Assembly (NCBI GenBank): GCA_011389955.1
Contig: JAABTI010000008.1
Coordinates: forward strand, 1-33,042
DNA from: Paracoccaceae bacterium
GTDB taxonomy: Bacteria; Pseudomonadota; Alphaproteobacteria; Rhodobacterales; Rhodobacteraceae
Reading direction: 5' to 3'
DNA: 33,042 nt
The position numbers were made by a program, and so were the translations under genes. Below the pieces are notes generated by a model, which did no database searches, was not told where the DNA came from, and was given only the letters and a program-made list of their open reading frames with translations. Below are positions 8,062-18,066 of this stretch, piece by piece (the stretch's first letter is position 1; every line of letters starts with the position of its first letter).

Positions 8062-9834
8062 CTAGAGGGGCCAGACCACCAGTATGAGCGGGATTCCCAC
8101 GGCCAGGACCAGGATTTCGAGCGGCAGGCCCATGTGCCAGTAATCCCCGAAGCGATAGCCGCCGGGGCCGAGGATCACGGTGTTGTTCTGGTGCCCGATC
8201 GGCGTGAGAAAGGCGCAGGACGCCGCCACGGCAACGGCCATCAGGAAGGTGTCGGGGTTGACCTGCAACTGCTCGGCGACACGGATGCCCACCGGGGCGG
8301 CGATGATCGTGGTGGCGTTGTTGTTGAGGATATCCGACATCGTCATCGTCACCACCATCAGCACCAGAATGCTGACCCAGGCGGGCAGTCCGCTGGTCAG
8401 CGACGTCAGGCCCGAGGCTATCAGCTGCGTACCGCCGGTGCTGTCGAGCGCCAGTCCCAGCGGAATCACCGACCCCAGAAGCACGATGACCGGCCAGTCC
8501 ACGTGCGAATACAGCTCTTTCGTGGGCAGGATGCGGGCCAGCACGAATGCCACCACCAGCAGCCCCAATGCCACCGGCATGGAGACCAGCCCGAACGAGG
8601 CCGACAGGATCGCCACGGCGAAAAGCGAGATCGCCAACGGTGCCTTGGTTTCGTCGGTGATCGGGTGGGCGCGGCTTGCCAGCGGCAGGCAGCCCAGCCA
8701 TTCGACCACGTGTTCGGCGGTGTCTTCGGGCGCCAGCAACAGAAGTATATCGCCCGCCTCGATGGTGGTGCGGCGCGCGCGGTCGCGAATGGTACGCCCG
8801 CGGCGAGAAATGCCCATCAGGATGGTTTGTTGGCGCCAGCCCAGCCCGATGGCCTGCGCGGTGCGCCCGGTGATCCGACTGTCTTCGCGGGCCACGGCCT
8901 CGACCAGGATCTGGCCTTCGTCAGTAGGGATTCGGGCCTTGTCGCTGGGGCTTTCGGGAAACGCCAGCCCGGTTTCTTGGCGGAATTCCTCGAGTCTGGC
9001 GGGGGACGCCTCGATCAGCAGGATGTCGTCGGCCTCGAGGATGGCGTTGCGCGATGGTCCGCGCCGGCGTTTGCCGTCACGCAGTAGCGACAGGATCGCC
9101 ACATCGGCATCTTCGGCGGCGGGGTCGAGGCTACCGAGCCGCTTGCCGATCAGCTTGCTGCCCTCGGGCACAAGCAGTTCGGCCACGTAATCGGCCAGGT
9201 CTTCGGCCTGGCCGACGCCTTCTTCGCGTTGCGGGATCAGACGCCAGCCGATGAACGTGACGTAGATCAACCCGGCGAGCGCCACGCCCAAGCCCACGGG
9301 GGTGAAATCGAACATCGCGAAAGAGCTGCCCAGTTCCTGTTTGCGGATGGAGGCGACGATGATGTTGGGCGGCGTGCCGATCATCGTTATCATGCCGCCC
9401 AGAATGGTGGCAAAAGCCAATGGCATCAATGTCTTGCCTGCTGCACGCTTGGCCTTGGCGGCGATCTGGGTATCTACCGGCATCAGCAGGGCAAGCGCGG
9501 CAATGTTGTTTATGAACCCCGACAGCACGGCGCTGAAGCCGCCCAGGGTGAGGATATGTGACGTAATCCCGCGATCCGAGCGAACCAGGTGGCGGCTGAC
9601 TATGCCCACGGCGCCGGACCGCGTCAGCCCCGCCGAGGCGATCAGCACCATCGCAACGATGATCGTGGCGGGGTGTCCGAAGCCGGAAAACGTCTCGTCC
9701 GAGGGAACGACGCCCAGCACGACGCCGATGAGCAAGCCGCCCAGGGCCACGATATCAAAGCGCACGCGTCCCCAGGCGAACATGCTGAACATTGCCACGA
9801 AAATAGCGAATAGAATCAACTGATCTATGGTCAT
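8062..9834 (-). CDS. SLC13-family permease with two TrkA-C (RCK_C) domains
   Basis: The 590-residue inner-membrane transporter belongs to the ion-transporter superfamily. It has hydrophobic halves at about residues 1-200 and 400-590, flanking a cytoplasmic insert at about 205-390. The first half carries [14 protein letters not shown] and [12 protein letters not shown] (153-162). The second carries [16 protein letters not shown] and [22 protein letters not shown], the matching re-entrant loops. The insert contains two TrkA-C-like units ([15 protein letters not shown]...DDILLIEA and [18 protein letters not shown]...GDILLLLA), which in such proteins are thought to sense a ligand. Substrate is unknown; dicarboxylate, sulfate and cation have all been proposed for relatives. 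ATG at 9834 has AAAGGG upstream. Its end converges on the YmdB gene across 19 bases. Confidence 0.9.
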   Translation of the reverse strand: MTIDQLILFAIFVAMFSMFAWGRVRFDIVALGGLLIGVVLGVVPSDETFSGFGHPATIIVAMVLIASAGLTRSGAVGIVSRHLVRSDRGITSHILTLGGFSAVLSGFINNIAALALLMPVDTQIAAKAKRAAGKTLMPLAFATILGGMITMIGTPPNIIVASIRKQELGSSFAMFDFTPVGLGVALAGLIYVTFIGWRLIPQREEGVGQAEDLADYVAELLVPEGSKLIGKRLGSLDPAAEDADVAILSLLRDGKRRRGPSRNAILEADDILLIEASPARLEEFRQETGLAFPESPSDKARIPTDEGQILVEAVAREDSRITGRTAQAIGLGWRQQTILMGISRRGRTIRDRARRTTIEAGDILLLLAPEDTAEHVVEWLGCLPLASRAHPITDETKAPLAISLFAVAILSASFGLVSMPVALGLLVVAFVLARILPTKELYSHVDWPVIVLLGSVIPLGLALDSTGGTQLIASGLTSLTSGLPAWVSILVLMVVTMTMSDILNNNATTIIAAPVGIRVAEQLQVNPDTFLMAVAVAASCAFLTPIGHQNNTVILGPGGYRFGDYWHMGLPLEILVLAVGIPLILVVWPL

Positions 9835-9954
9835 CGCGGAAGGCCCTTTCGTCGAACACACAAGCGCAGAGACGATGTAATGGCAAGCACCTTGCAGCAT
9901 AAGGGGGGGCTGAGTATAGAGACGCCACACCAGACACGCAGAACGGAGGCACGC

Positions 9955-10695
9955 ATGGCCGGGCACTCGAAATGGGCCAATATCCAGCATCGCAAGAATC
10001 GCCAGGACGCGGTGCGCTCCAAGCTGTTCTCGAAGCTGTCCAAGGAAATTACCGTCGCGGCCAAGATGGGCGACCCGGACCCCGAGAAGAACCCGCGCCT
10101 GCGGTTGGCGGTGAAGGAGGCGAAATCACAGTCGGTTCCCAAGGATGTCATTGAAAGGGCTATCAAAAAATCCCAGGCCGGGGATGCCGAGGATTACGAG
10201 GAAATCCGTTACGAGGGCTACGGGCCCAACGGCGTGGCGGTGATCGTCGAGGCGATGACCGATAACCGCAACCGCACGGCGTCGTCGGTTCGCTCGACCT
10301 TTGCCAAGAGTGGCGGCAACCTGGGCGAGCCGGGGTCGGTGCAGTTCATGTTCGAGCGCAAGGGCGAGGTCGTCTATCCCGCCGCTGTGGGCGATGCCGA
10401 CACGGTGATGATGGCCGCGATCGAGGCGGGCGCGGAAGATGTGGAAAGCAGCGAGGATGGTCACACCATATGGTGTGCCGATACTGACCTGAACGACGTG
10501 GCGAGCGCGCTGGAGCAGGAGCTGGGCGAATCCGAATCGACCAAGCTGGTCTGGCGCCCGACGACGACGACGGAGTTGGACCTGGAGGGCATGCAGAAGC
10601 TGATGAAGCTGGTGGATGCGCTGGAGGATGACGACGACGTGCAGCGCGTGACCACCAATTTCGAAGCCTCGGACGAGGTGATGGCGCAGCTGTAG
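9955..10695 (+). CDS. yebC: YebC/PmpR family regulator or translation factor
   Basis: The 246-residue protein is a full-length YebC family member. It opens with [19 protein letters not shown] and continues with [87 protein letters not shown] and VQFMFERKG. Relatives have been described as DNA-binding regulators and, more recently, as ribosome-associated factors that ease stalling at prolines; the sequence does not decide between these. The C-terminus is acidic. ATG at 9955 has GGAGG seven bases upstream, so the frame back to 9880 is rejected. It is divergent from the permease gene across 120 bases and convergent with hutC. Confidence 0.96.
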   Translation: MAGHSKWANIQHRKNRQDAVRSKLFSKLSKEITVAAKMGDPDPEKNPRLRLAVKEAKSQSVPKDVIERAIKKSQAGDAEDYEEIRYEGYGPNGVAVIVEAMTDNRNRTASSVRSTFAKSGGNLGEPGSVQFMFERKGEVVYPAAVGDADTVMMAAIEAGAEDVESSEDGHTIWCADTDLNDVASALEQELGESESTKLVWRPTTTTELDLEGMQKLMKLVDALEDDDDVQRVTTNFEASDEVMAQL

Positions 10696-10795
10696 TGTTA
10701 CCGCTGCGCGCGCGGGACCGTGCGCCGCGTCAAGGATTGGCGGACCGCCCGGAAGGGACGTTTCGGCGCCTGAAACGAACGATTCGCACGGTGGC

Positions 10796-11503
10796 TCAGA
10801 TCGTGGTCCGAAGCCGGTAGCCGGCATGGTAGGTCAGCGCGGCGGCGGTCACGATCCGCGCGCCGTCGGCGGTGGTCCGGTCCAGCCGCAGCAGCGGCGT
10901 GCCGGATGCGCAGTCCAGCAGCGCGGCGAGCTGGTCGTCGGCGCAGACGGCGCCGAACGAGAGGGTGCCGGCGGTGAAGGGGGCATTGCGCACCAGCCAT
11001 TCGTTGGCAGAGACCTGCGACAGGTCGGCATCGAGAATGCCCGGCGCGGCGGCGGGGGTGATCCAGCGATCCTCGATCACGAAGGGATGCGCGCCGGACA
11101 GGTGCAGGGCGCGCACGTGCAGGGCGGCCTCGCCCGTTGGCAGCGACAGGGTGGCGGCCACGGTCGGGGGCGGCGCGGCCATTTCGCGCGACAGCAGCCG
11201 GTAGCCGTAGGGCTGGCCGAGGGCGGCGACCTCGTCGCGGATCACGGGGATTTGCAGCACGGCGCGGCGCACCGGGGTGGCGGCAACGCGGGTGCCGGCG
11301 CGGCGGCGGCGATCCAGCACGCCGGCCTCGGCAAGGTCGCGCAGGGCGCGGTTGACGGTGGCGCGGGCGCAGCCCAGCTCGATCGCCAGGTCGGCCTCGT
11401 TCGGGATCATGCTGCCGGGCGGCCATTCGCGCGACCGGATGCGGCGCAGAACCTCGGCCCGGATGCTTTGCCAGGTGTGCGCGCTCTGTGTTGGCTGGTT
11501 CAT
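10796..11503 (-). CDS. hutC: Histidine utilization repressor HutC, GntR family
   Basis: This 235-residue protein is a GntR/HutC-type repressor. The N-terminal winged helix-turn-helix covers about residues 8-75 (SIRAEVLRRIRSREWPPGS, IPNEADLAIELGCARATVNRALRDLAEAGVLDRRRRAGTRVA). The C-terminal UTRA effector domain covers about 85-232, with FVIEDRWI and the ITPAAAPGILDADLSQVSANEWL segment. In HutC proteins this domain binds urocanate, which releases the operator. The start ATG overlaps the hutF stop in ATGA (11500-11503), so the repressor is translationally coupled to an enzyme of its own pathway. It probably represses its own operon and hutI through the palindrome at 12884-12899. Confidence 0.94.
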   Translation of the reverse strand: MNQPTQSAHTWQSIRAEVLRRIRSREWPPGSMIPNEADLAIELGCARATVNRALRDLAEAGVLDRRRRAGTRVAATPVRRAVLQIPVIRDEVAALGQPYGYRLLSREMAAPPPTVAATLSLPTGEAALHVRALHLSGAHPFVIEDRWITPAAAPGILDADLSQVSANEWLVRNAPFTAGTLSFGAVCADDQLAALLDCASGTPLLRLDRTTADGARIVTAAALTYHAGYRLRTTI

Positions 11504-12867
11504 AGGATGTCCTTCAGACGGGTGAGCGTCGCGCGGTAGGCACGGGTGATGGCGTCGCGACCGGGATGGGCGCCGTTCTCCACCACGTGGCGGCCGGCCG
11601 ACCAGACATGCGCGACCATGCGCGCGTCGCCATTGGTCATGAACGTGTCCAGAAGCGTGTCGCCGCTGCGTCCGATCAGGTCGGTCGCGTCCGCGTCCAG
11701 CGCCAGCAGATCGGCCCATTGCCCCGGCGCGAGGTGCCCCGTGCCGCGCCCGGTGGCCTGGGCGCCGCCGGCGGCGGCGATGTCGAAGATGCGCCGCCCG
11801 GTCGAGTGATCGGCGCTGGCCAGCATGGCGCGGCCACGGTCGCGCAGGCGCTGCGAATATTCCAGTGTGCGCATTTCCTCGGGCAGGGAGATGCGGATGT
11901 TGCTGTCGGAGCCAAACCCGAACCGCCCGCCTGCATCTGCGTAGGCGACGCCGTCGAAGATACCGTCGCCCAGGCTGGATTCGGTGATCGGGCACAGGCC
12001 CGCCACCGCGCCGGAGGCGGCCAGCATGTCGCGTTCATGCGGTTGCATTTGCGTGCAGTGGATCAGGCACCAGCGGTCATCGACATCCATCTGCGCGAAC
12101 AGGTATTCGGCCGGGCGCGCGCCGGTGGCGCAGAGCAGTTCATCGACCTCGGCGGTCTGCTCGGCCAGGTGCATGTGTATGGGGCCGTCACCGGCCATTC
12201 CGGCGGCGGCGCGCAGCCCGTCATCGGTGACCGCGCGCAGGCTGTGGGGGGCGACGCCCATGCGCGCGTCCTGCGGCAGGGCATCGAGCGCGGGTTGTGC
12301 GGCGGCCATCAGCCGAGCGAAGCCGTCCGTCTCGTTGCCGAAGCGCACCTGGCCGGGGCCGAGTGCGCGGCCGTCGCGCCCGCCCACCTGGTAGAGCACC
12401 GGCAGCAGGGTCAGGCCGATGCCGGTTTGCGCGGCGGCGGCGCAGATGCGCGCGGCCATTTCGGCGGGGTCATCGTAGCCGACACCGCCGGGCGCGTGGT
12501 GGAGGTAATGGAACTCGGCCACCGAGGCAAAGCCGGATTCCAGCATTTCCATCTGCACGTAGGCGGCGATCGCCTGCACGTCGTCTGGGGTGAGTTGATC
12601 GAGAAAGCGGAACATCAGGCTGCGCCACGTCCAGAAACTGTCGCGCGGATCGGGGCCGCGCCGTTCGCTCAGCCCGGCCATGGCGCGTTGAAAGGCGTGG
12701 CTGTGCAGGTTGGCAGGCGCGGGCAGGGCCGGACCGATGCGCAACCCTTCGGCAGGGGCGCCCGGGGTGACGGCGGCGATGCGTCCGTCGGTGCCGATCT
12801 CGATACGGACATCGGTGTGCCAGCCATCGTGCAGCAGGGCGGTCGTGGCGTGCAGGATGTGATTCAT
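11500..12867 (-). CDS. hutF: Formimidoylglutamate deiminase
   Basis: The 455-residue amidohydrolase converts N-formimidoyl-L-glutamate to N-formyl-L-glutamate and ammonia, the step that defines the five-enzyme histidine route. Visible elements are PAPANLHSHAFQRAMAGL (HxH at 55 and 57), GVAPHSLRAV, IHMHLAEQTAEVDE, LIHCTQMQPHERDMLAASGAVAGLCPITESSLGDG, and FGSDSNIRISLPEEMRTLEYSQRLR with the catalytic Asp. SFWTWRSLMFRFLDQLTPDDV is typical of the HutF branch. ATG at 12867-12865 is chosen; the open frame back to 12930 crosses the promoter and operator. It is first in the hutF-hutC operon, divergent from hutI across 68 bases. HutG, which would process its product, is not in the window. Confidence 0.94.
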   Translation of the reverse strand: MNHILHATTALLHDGWHTDVRIEIGTDGRIAAVTPGAPAEGLRIGPALPAPANLHSHAFQRAMAGLSERRGPDPRDSFWTWRSLMFRFLDQLTPDDVQAIAAYVQMEMLESGFASVAEFHYLHHAPGGVGYDDPAEMAARICAAAAQTGIGLTLLPVLYQVGGRDGRALGPGQVRFGNETDGFARLMAAAQPALDALPQDARMGVAPHSLRAVTDDGLRAAAGMAGDGPIHMHLAEQTAEVDELLCATGARPAEYLFAQMDVDDRWCLIHCTQMQPHERDMLAASGAVAGLCPITESSLGDGIFDGVAYADAGGRFGFGSDSNIRISLPEEMRTLEYSQRLRDRGRAMLASADHSTGRRIFDIAAAGGAQATGRGTGHLAPGQWADLLALDADATDLIGRSGDTLLDTFMTNGDARMVAHVWSAGRHVVENGAHPGRDAITRAYRATLTRLKDIL

Positions 12868-12875
12868 GCTTGACT
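12868..12875 (+). promoter_or_regulatory. Predicted -35 box of the hutI promoter
   Basis: TTGACT at 12870-12875 matches the sigma-70-type -35 consensus at five of six positions. At 17-18 bases downstream the sequence is GACATA/ACATAT (12893-12899), a weak -10 that lies inside the palindrome, so a bound repressor would cover it. The gene served would be hutI, starting at 12936. This is a prediction by eye. Confidence 0.4.
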
Positions 12876-12883
12876 CGAGAAAA

Positions 12884-12899
12884 ATATGTATAGACATAT
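12884..12899. promoter_or_regulatory. Likely HutC operator (perfect inverted repeat)
   Basis: ATATGT-ATAG-ACATAT is a perfect six-base inverted repeat with a four-base spacer, in an AT-rich patch of otherwise GC-rich DNA. A second, offset repeat GTATA(12888-12892)/TATAC(12899-12903) overlaps it. It sits between the divergent hutF and hutI genes, covering the likely -10 region of hutI and the likely transcription start of hutF-hutC. GntR/HutC regulators usually bind TGTATA-like palindromes, so this is the obvious candidate operator. Repression of both directions and autoregulation are inferred from position. Confidence 0.72.
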
Positions 12900-12901
12900 A
12901 T

Positions 12902-12930
12902 ACCATAAGCGCAGACGAAACAGGAATCAA
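12902..12930 (-). promoter_or_regulatory. Predicted hutF-hutC promoter
   Basis: On the minus strand TTGATT (12930-12925) and TATGGT (12907-12902) are spaced by 17 bases, each matching four of six consensus bases. The start point would fall just upstream of or in the palindrome 12884-12899, consistent with repression by HutC. Predicted by eye only. Confidence 0.4.
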
Positions 12931-12935
12931 TCGCC

Positions 12936-14129
12936 ATGAACCGGGTTTTGTTGACGGAGTTGAACGCCGCCACGATGGAGGAGGGCTATGGCCTGATCCG
13001 CGATGCGGCGATCCTGATCGAGAACGGGCGCGTGGCCTGGGTCGGCCCGCGCGCGGACGCGCCCGAGGCGGAACGGCGCCGCGCCATGGGCGGGAGCCTG
13101 GTGACGCCGGCGCTGATCGATTGTCACAGTCACATCGTTTTCGGCGGCGACCGCGCGGGCGAGTTCGAGATGCGCCTCGAGGGCGCGAGCTATGAAGAGG
13201 TGGCGCGCGCGGGGGGCGGCATCGTGTCCACGGTGCGCGACACCCGCGCCGCCAGCGAGGCGGAGTTGCTGTCCGGTGCGCTGACGCGGGTGGACGCGAT
13301 GATCGCCGAGGGCGTGGGCACGATCGAGGTGAAGTCGGGCTATGGCCTGGATATCGACACCGAGATGCGGATGCTGCGCGTGGCGCGCCGCATCGCCGAG
13401 GTGCGTCCGGTGCATATCCGCACTACCTGGCTTGCCGCCCATGCCTTGCCGCCCGAATACGAGGGCCGCGCCGATGCCTATATCGACGAGGTTTGCATCG
13501 CGGGCCTGCGCGCCGCGCACGCGGCGGGTCTGGTGGATGCGGTGGACGGGTTTTGCGAATCCATCGCCTTTGACGCGGCGCAGATCGCGCGCGTGTTCGA
13601 CGCGGCGGCGGCGCTGAACCTGCCGGTGAAGCTCCATGCCGAGCAGCTCAGCCATATGGGCGGCGCGGCGATGGCGGCGCGCCACGGGGCGCTGTCGGCC
13701 GATCACGTGGAATATGCGACGGTCGAGGATGCCCGCGAGATGGCGCGGGCGGGCACGGTGGCGGTGATCCTGCCGGGGGCCTTCTATACCCTGCGCGAGA
13801 CGCAGGCGCCGCCGATCGAGGCGTTCCGCGCGGCGGGCGTGGAAATGGCGCTGGCGACGGATTGCAACCCGGGCTCGTCGCCGCTGGCCTCGCCGCTTCT
13901 GGCGATGAACATGGGCTGCACCCTGTTTCGCATGACGCCCGCCGAGGCGCTGGCGGGGGTGACGCGGGTCGCGGCGCGGGCGCTGGGCCTGTCGGACCGG
14001 GGGCAGCTGCGCCCCGGTCTGCGTGCCGACCTGTTGGTTCTGGACCCGTCCGGGCGCGTCGGGCTGACCATGGCGGGCGGGCGCATCACCCATGCCAGCG
14101 GCGAAGTGGCGCGGCGGCTGTTGGGTTAG
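12936..14129 (+). CDS. hutI: Imidazolonepropionase
   Basis: The 397-residue amidohydrolase opens the ring of 4-imidazolone-5-propanoate to give N-formimidoyl-L-glutamate, the substrate of HutF next door. Motifs are [21 protein letters not shown] (HxH at 64 and 66), [95 protein letters not shown], and [24 protein letters not shown] with the catalytic Asp. Length is normal. ATG at 12936 has an AGGA site nine bases upstream. In many relatives hutI is followed by hutH, hutU or hutG, but here trpB follows after 139 bases, so the locus encodes only the middle part of the pathway. Confidence 0.96.
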   Translation: MNRVLLTELNAATMEEGYGLIRDAAILIENGRVAWVGPRADAPEAERRRAMGGSLVTPALIDCHSHIVFGGDRAGEFEMRLEGASYEEVARAGGGIVSTVRDTRAASEAELLSGALTRVDAMIAEGVGTIEVKSGYGLDIDTEMRMLRVARRIAEVRPVHIRTTWLAAHALPPEYEGRADAYIDEVCIAGLRAAHAAGLVDAVDGFCESIAFDAAQIARVFDAAAALNLPVKLHAEQLSHMGGAAMAARHGALSADHVEYATVEDAREMARAGTVAVILPGAFYTLRETQAPPIEAFRAAGVEMALATDCNPGSSPLASPLLAMNMGCTLFRMTPAEALAGVTRVAARALGLSDRGQLRPGLRADLLVLDPSGRVGLTMAGGRITHASGEVARRLLG

Positions 14130-14268
14130 GGGATACAGCGACCCGGACGCGGGTAAGGCCGGATGGTGGGCGGCCACCGCGCGCGTCCTGCAAAAACCGC
14201 TGGAAAAACGCCAGTGCAGGCCATATTCACTTCAAAGCCTTATCAGTGTGACCCGAAGGGGACGAGCC

Positions 14269-15516
<1,248 letters not shown>

Positions 15517-15537
15517 CGCGCCGGCAAGGCGGCCCGC

Positions 15538-16509
15538 TCAGGCGCGGAAATCGTCCTGGTGGTCGAGAAACCAGCGGTAGGTCTGCGCGATCCCGTCTTC
15601 GAGGTCGATGGAGGCGCGCCAGCCCATTTCGGCCAGGCGCTGCACGTCCATAAGTTTGCGCATGGTGCCGTCGGGCATGTCGGGATCGGTGACGATGCGG
15701 CCGGCGTAGCCGGTGGCCTGCGCCACCATCTGCGCAAGTTGCAGGATGGTCACATCCTTGCCGGTGCCGATATTGATATGGCTGAGCATGGGCAGGGTGT
15801 TCGCGTCATAGGTGGCCTTGTCGAGATCGAGCACGAACAGCGATGCCTCGGCCATGTCGTCGACGTGCAGGAATTCGCGCCGGGGCTTGCCCGACCCCCA
15901 AATGGTGACCTCTGCGCGCCCGTCCTGAACCGCCTCGTGAAAGCGGCGGACGAGGGCGGGCAGGACGTGGGAATTCTCGGGGTGGAAATTGTCGCCCGGC
16001 CCATACAGGTTCGTCGGCATGACCGAGCGGTAATCGGTGCCGTATTGCCGGTTGTAGCTTTCGCACAGCTTGATGCCGGCGATCTTGGCGATGGCGTAAG
16101 GCTCGTTCGTGGGCTCCAGCGGCCCCGTCAGAAGCGCATCCTCGCGCATCGGCTGCGGCGCGGCCCTGGGGTAGATGCAGCTTGATCCGAGTTGCAGCAG
16201 CCGCTGCACGCCCGCCTGATAGGCCTGGTGGATCACGTTGCATTCGATCATCAGGTTGTCGTGGATGAAGTCGGCCGGATAGGTGTTGTTGGCGTGAATG
16301 CCCCCCACCCTGGCCGCGGCCAGGATCACCACGTCGGGGCGGGTGGCCTGCATGAAGTCGCGCACCGCGGCCTGATCGGTCAGGTCAAGCTCGGCATGGG
16401 TGGCGGTGACGAGATCAAGATCCCGGCCCGCTGCGCGCCGTGCCTGCAAGCGGCGCAGGATCGCGCCGCCCACCATGCCGCGATGTCCGGCCAGATAGAT
16501 GCGGGTCAT
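15538..16509 (-). CDS. fcl: GDP-L-fucose synthase
   Basis: The 323-residue short-chain dehydrogenase-type epimerase/reductase turns GDP-4-keto-6-deoxymannose into GDP-L-fucose using NADPH. Visible are the Rossmann [10 protein letters not shown] (GxxGxxG at 8-14), [34 protein letters not shown] (catalytic Ser near 109-110), [15 protein letters not shown] (Tyr138, Lys142), [46 protein letters not shown] and GTGKDVTI. Length matches the family. ATG at 16509-16507 follows the gmd stop by four bases, so it is the second gene of a gmd-fcl operon. The gene looks intact, unlike gmd. Its substrate would be lacking if gmd is dead, unless another gmd exists elsewhere. Confidence 0.96.
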   Translation of the reverse strand: MTRIYLAGHRGMVGGAILRRLQARRAAGRDLDLVTATHAELDLTDQAAVRDFMQATRPDVVILAAARVGGIHANNTYPADFIHDNLMIECNVIHQAYQAGVQRLLQLGSSCIYPRAAPQPMREDALLTGPLEPTNEPYAIAKIAGIKLCESYNRQYGTDYRSVMPTNLYGPGDNFHPENSHVLPALVRRFHEAVQDGRAEVTIWGSGKPRREFLHVDDMAEASLFVLDLDKATYDANTLPMLSHINIGTGKDVTILQLAQMVAQATGYAGRIVTDPDMPDGTMRKLMDVQRLAEMGWRASIDLEDGIAQTYRWFLDHQDDFRA

Positions 16510-16513
16510 TGCC

Positions 16514-16984
16514 TCACCCCTCCAGCGAAACCGGCAGGTCCATGCCGTGCGCCTTGAGGAGCGCATGTCGGCGCGCGGTGCGCAGGTCTTCCGCGACCAT
16601 CTCGGCGCACATCTCCTGCGCGGTGATTTCGGGTTCCCAGCCCAGTTCGGCCTTGGCCTTGGAGGGGTCTCCGAGGAGGGTCTCGACCTCGGCTGGGCGG
16701 AAATAGCGCGGGTCGATCCGCAAGATCACGTCGCCCGGTTTGACCGTCGGGGCCAAGTCGCCCGTGACGCTGGCGACGGCGGCGGTTTCGCCTACCCCTT
16801 CGCCGGAGAATTCCAGCGTGATCCCGAGTTCCGCCGCCGTCCAGGTGATGAATTCGCGGACCGAATACTGCTTGCCGGTGGCGATCACGAAATCGTCGGG
16901 CGCGTCCTGTTGCAGCATCATCCACTGCATCCGCACGTAATCCCTGGCGTGACCCCAGTCGCGCAGCGCGTCGATATTGCCCAT
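16514..16984 (-). CDS. Gmd 3' fragment (possible reinitiated C-terminal half)
   Basis: This is the 156-residue open frame that follows the TAA in gmd, beginning at the ATG directly adjacent (TAAATG). It holds the C-terminal Gmd region, including [14 protein letters not shown] and [16 protein letters not shown], which helps bind GDP-mannose. No good ribosome-binding site precedes the ATG (only GGAA about 15 bases up), so expression would need termination-reinitiation. Alone it lacks the cofactor fold and catalytic residues. Confidence 0.4.
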   Translation of the reverse strand: MGNIDALRDWGHARDYVRMQWMMLQQDAPDDFVIATGKQYSVREFITWTAAELGITLEFSGEGVGETAAVASVTGDLAPTVKPGDVILRIDPRYFRPAEVETLLGDPSKAKAELGWEPEITAQEMCAEMVAEDLRTARRHALLKAHGMDLPVSLEG

Positions 16985-17635
16985 TTACAGGCACTGTTCC
17001 AGACCCTGCGCGATATTGGCCAGACCGCGCGTGATCTTGCGTGTGACGAAGGTTTCGCCGCGCCGCGGGCTCTCGTGGTTGAACAGGATTCCGTTGCAGG
17101 CATACATGCCGTAGGCTTCGCGGTAGTTCACGGTTATCCAGTAGGCATAAAGCTTGGCCACGGCATAGGGGCTGCGGGGGTGAAACGGTGTTGTTTCGCG
17201 CTGCGGGGTTTCCTGGACCAGGCCGAAAAGTTCGGAGGTGGACGCCTGGTAGAAGCGGGTGGTCTTCTCCAACCCGAGGAAGCGGATGGCTTCGAGCAGG
17301 CGCAGGGTGCCCATGGCATCCACGTCGGCGGTATATTCCGGCGCGTCGAAGCTGACCGCGACATGGCTTTGCGCGCCGAGGTGATAGACCTCGTCGGGCT
17401 TCACCTCGCTTAGAATGCGGGTGAGGTTGGAACTATCGGTCAGATCGCCGTAATGCAGCTTGAGCCATTGATGATTGCTGTGCGGATCCTGGTAGATGTG
17501 ATCGATTCGCTGGGTGTTGAACAGCGACGCGCGGCGCTTGATCCCGTGTACTTCGTAGCCCTTTTCGAGAAGGAACTCGGCCAGGTAGCTGCCGTCCTGA
17601 CCGGTAATGCCGGTGATAAGGGCGCGTTTGGTCAT
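16985..17635 (-). CDS. Gmd 5' fragment (N-terminal Rossmann half)
   Basis: This 216-residue open frame ends at the premature TAA. It contains the NADP-binding loop [10 protein letters not shown] and the catalytic TSE and YAVAK residues, but lacks most of the C-terminal substrate-binding domain. ATG at 17635 has GGAG nine bases upstream. An in-frame GTG at 17650 would add five residues and is less likely. As a lone product it is unlikely to be active, unless it pairs with the downstream half. Confidence 0.5.
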   Translation of the reverse strand: MTKRALITGITGQDGSYLAEFLLEKGYEVHGIKRRASLFNTQRIDHIYQDPHSNHQWLKLHYGDLTDSSNLTRILSEVKPDEVYHLGAQSHVAVSFDAPEYTADVDAMGTLRLLEAIRFLGLEKTTRFYQASTSELFGLVQETPQRETTPFHPRSPYAVAKLYAYWITVNYREAYGMYACNGILFNHESPRRGETFVTRKITRGLANIAQGLEQCL

Positions 17636-18066
17636 CGGGATCGTCTCCACTTTCTGAAATCATGTTCCGCCGTGGCATATGGCGCAACGGATAGTGTCAT
17701 GTGCAGGCAGGTCGCAATCAATTTCCAGACCGGCTTTGGCGAGAGTTTCTGCCACTCTGTCCCGGGCTGCAAGGAGGTCTTTGATCCGGCCCGCCGGATG
17801 CGGCAAGGATCGAGGCTTGCATGTGCCGCCGCGTGTCGCAGAGGCCACGCATTTTCATTGTGATCGCGCCAATGGCTTGCGTAGCCAGACGATATTGCCG
17901 CATCCTGCGGGACGGCGCCAACATGCCGGGCGCTTGTGCTGCGGAAGGGACCAGGTGACGGCAACCGGGCGTGACATCGTGGTCATCTCGTCGTGTTCAG
18001 CCAGGCCGGGGATGACGGTCCGGGCCCAGTGCGGGCAGGCGTGACTTGGAGGGAACGGGAAATTTC
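17636..18066. other. Gene-poor interval between gmd and the sulfotransferase gene
   Basis: This is the only gap above 300 bases. It lies upstream of both gmd (minus) and the sulfotransferase gene (plus), so both promoters should be here, but I see no convincing -35/-10 pair. A 62-codon open frame on minus (17848-17660, GTG start) ends 24 bases before the gmd ATG and reads sensibly at its end (LLAARDRVAETLAKAGLEI, then CAICHGGT). It contains a CxxCH motif but no signal peptide, so it could be a small gene, a remnant or chance. No repeat or mobile-element end was found. Confidence 0.5.

Larger units (their letters stand above)
16514..17635 (-). pseudogene. gmd: GDP-mannose 4,6-dehydratase, interrupted by an in-frame TAA
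   Basis: Read through, this is a full-length Gmd of 373 codons plus the final stop, the same length as the E. coli enzyme, which converts GDP-mannose to GDP-4-keto-6-deoxymannose. The N-terminal Rossmann part has [47 protein letters not shown] (131-138) and [12 protein letters not shown] (Tyr157, Lys161). The C-terminal part has [54 protein letters not shown] and [11 protein letters not shown]. Codon 217 is TAA (16987-16985), where the family has a conserved Tyr in LY(M/L)GN. One base change from TAC/TAT explains it; both sides are in the same frame, and ATG follows directly. It is a recent nonsense mutation, a base-call error, or a gene now made in two parts. Confidence 0.85.

Noticed and set aside
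14160-14220. Small stems before trpB (GGTGG/CCACC and CTGG/CCAG) as a trp attenuator
   Set aside because: No leader peptide with tandem Trp codons, short stems and no T-run.
14092-14268. In-frame upstream extension of trpB by 59 codons
   Set aside because: The sequence is not TrpB-like, it starts within the end of hutI, and ATG at 14269 gives the normal TrpB N-terminus.
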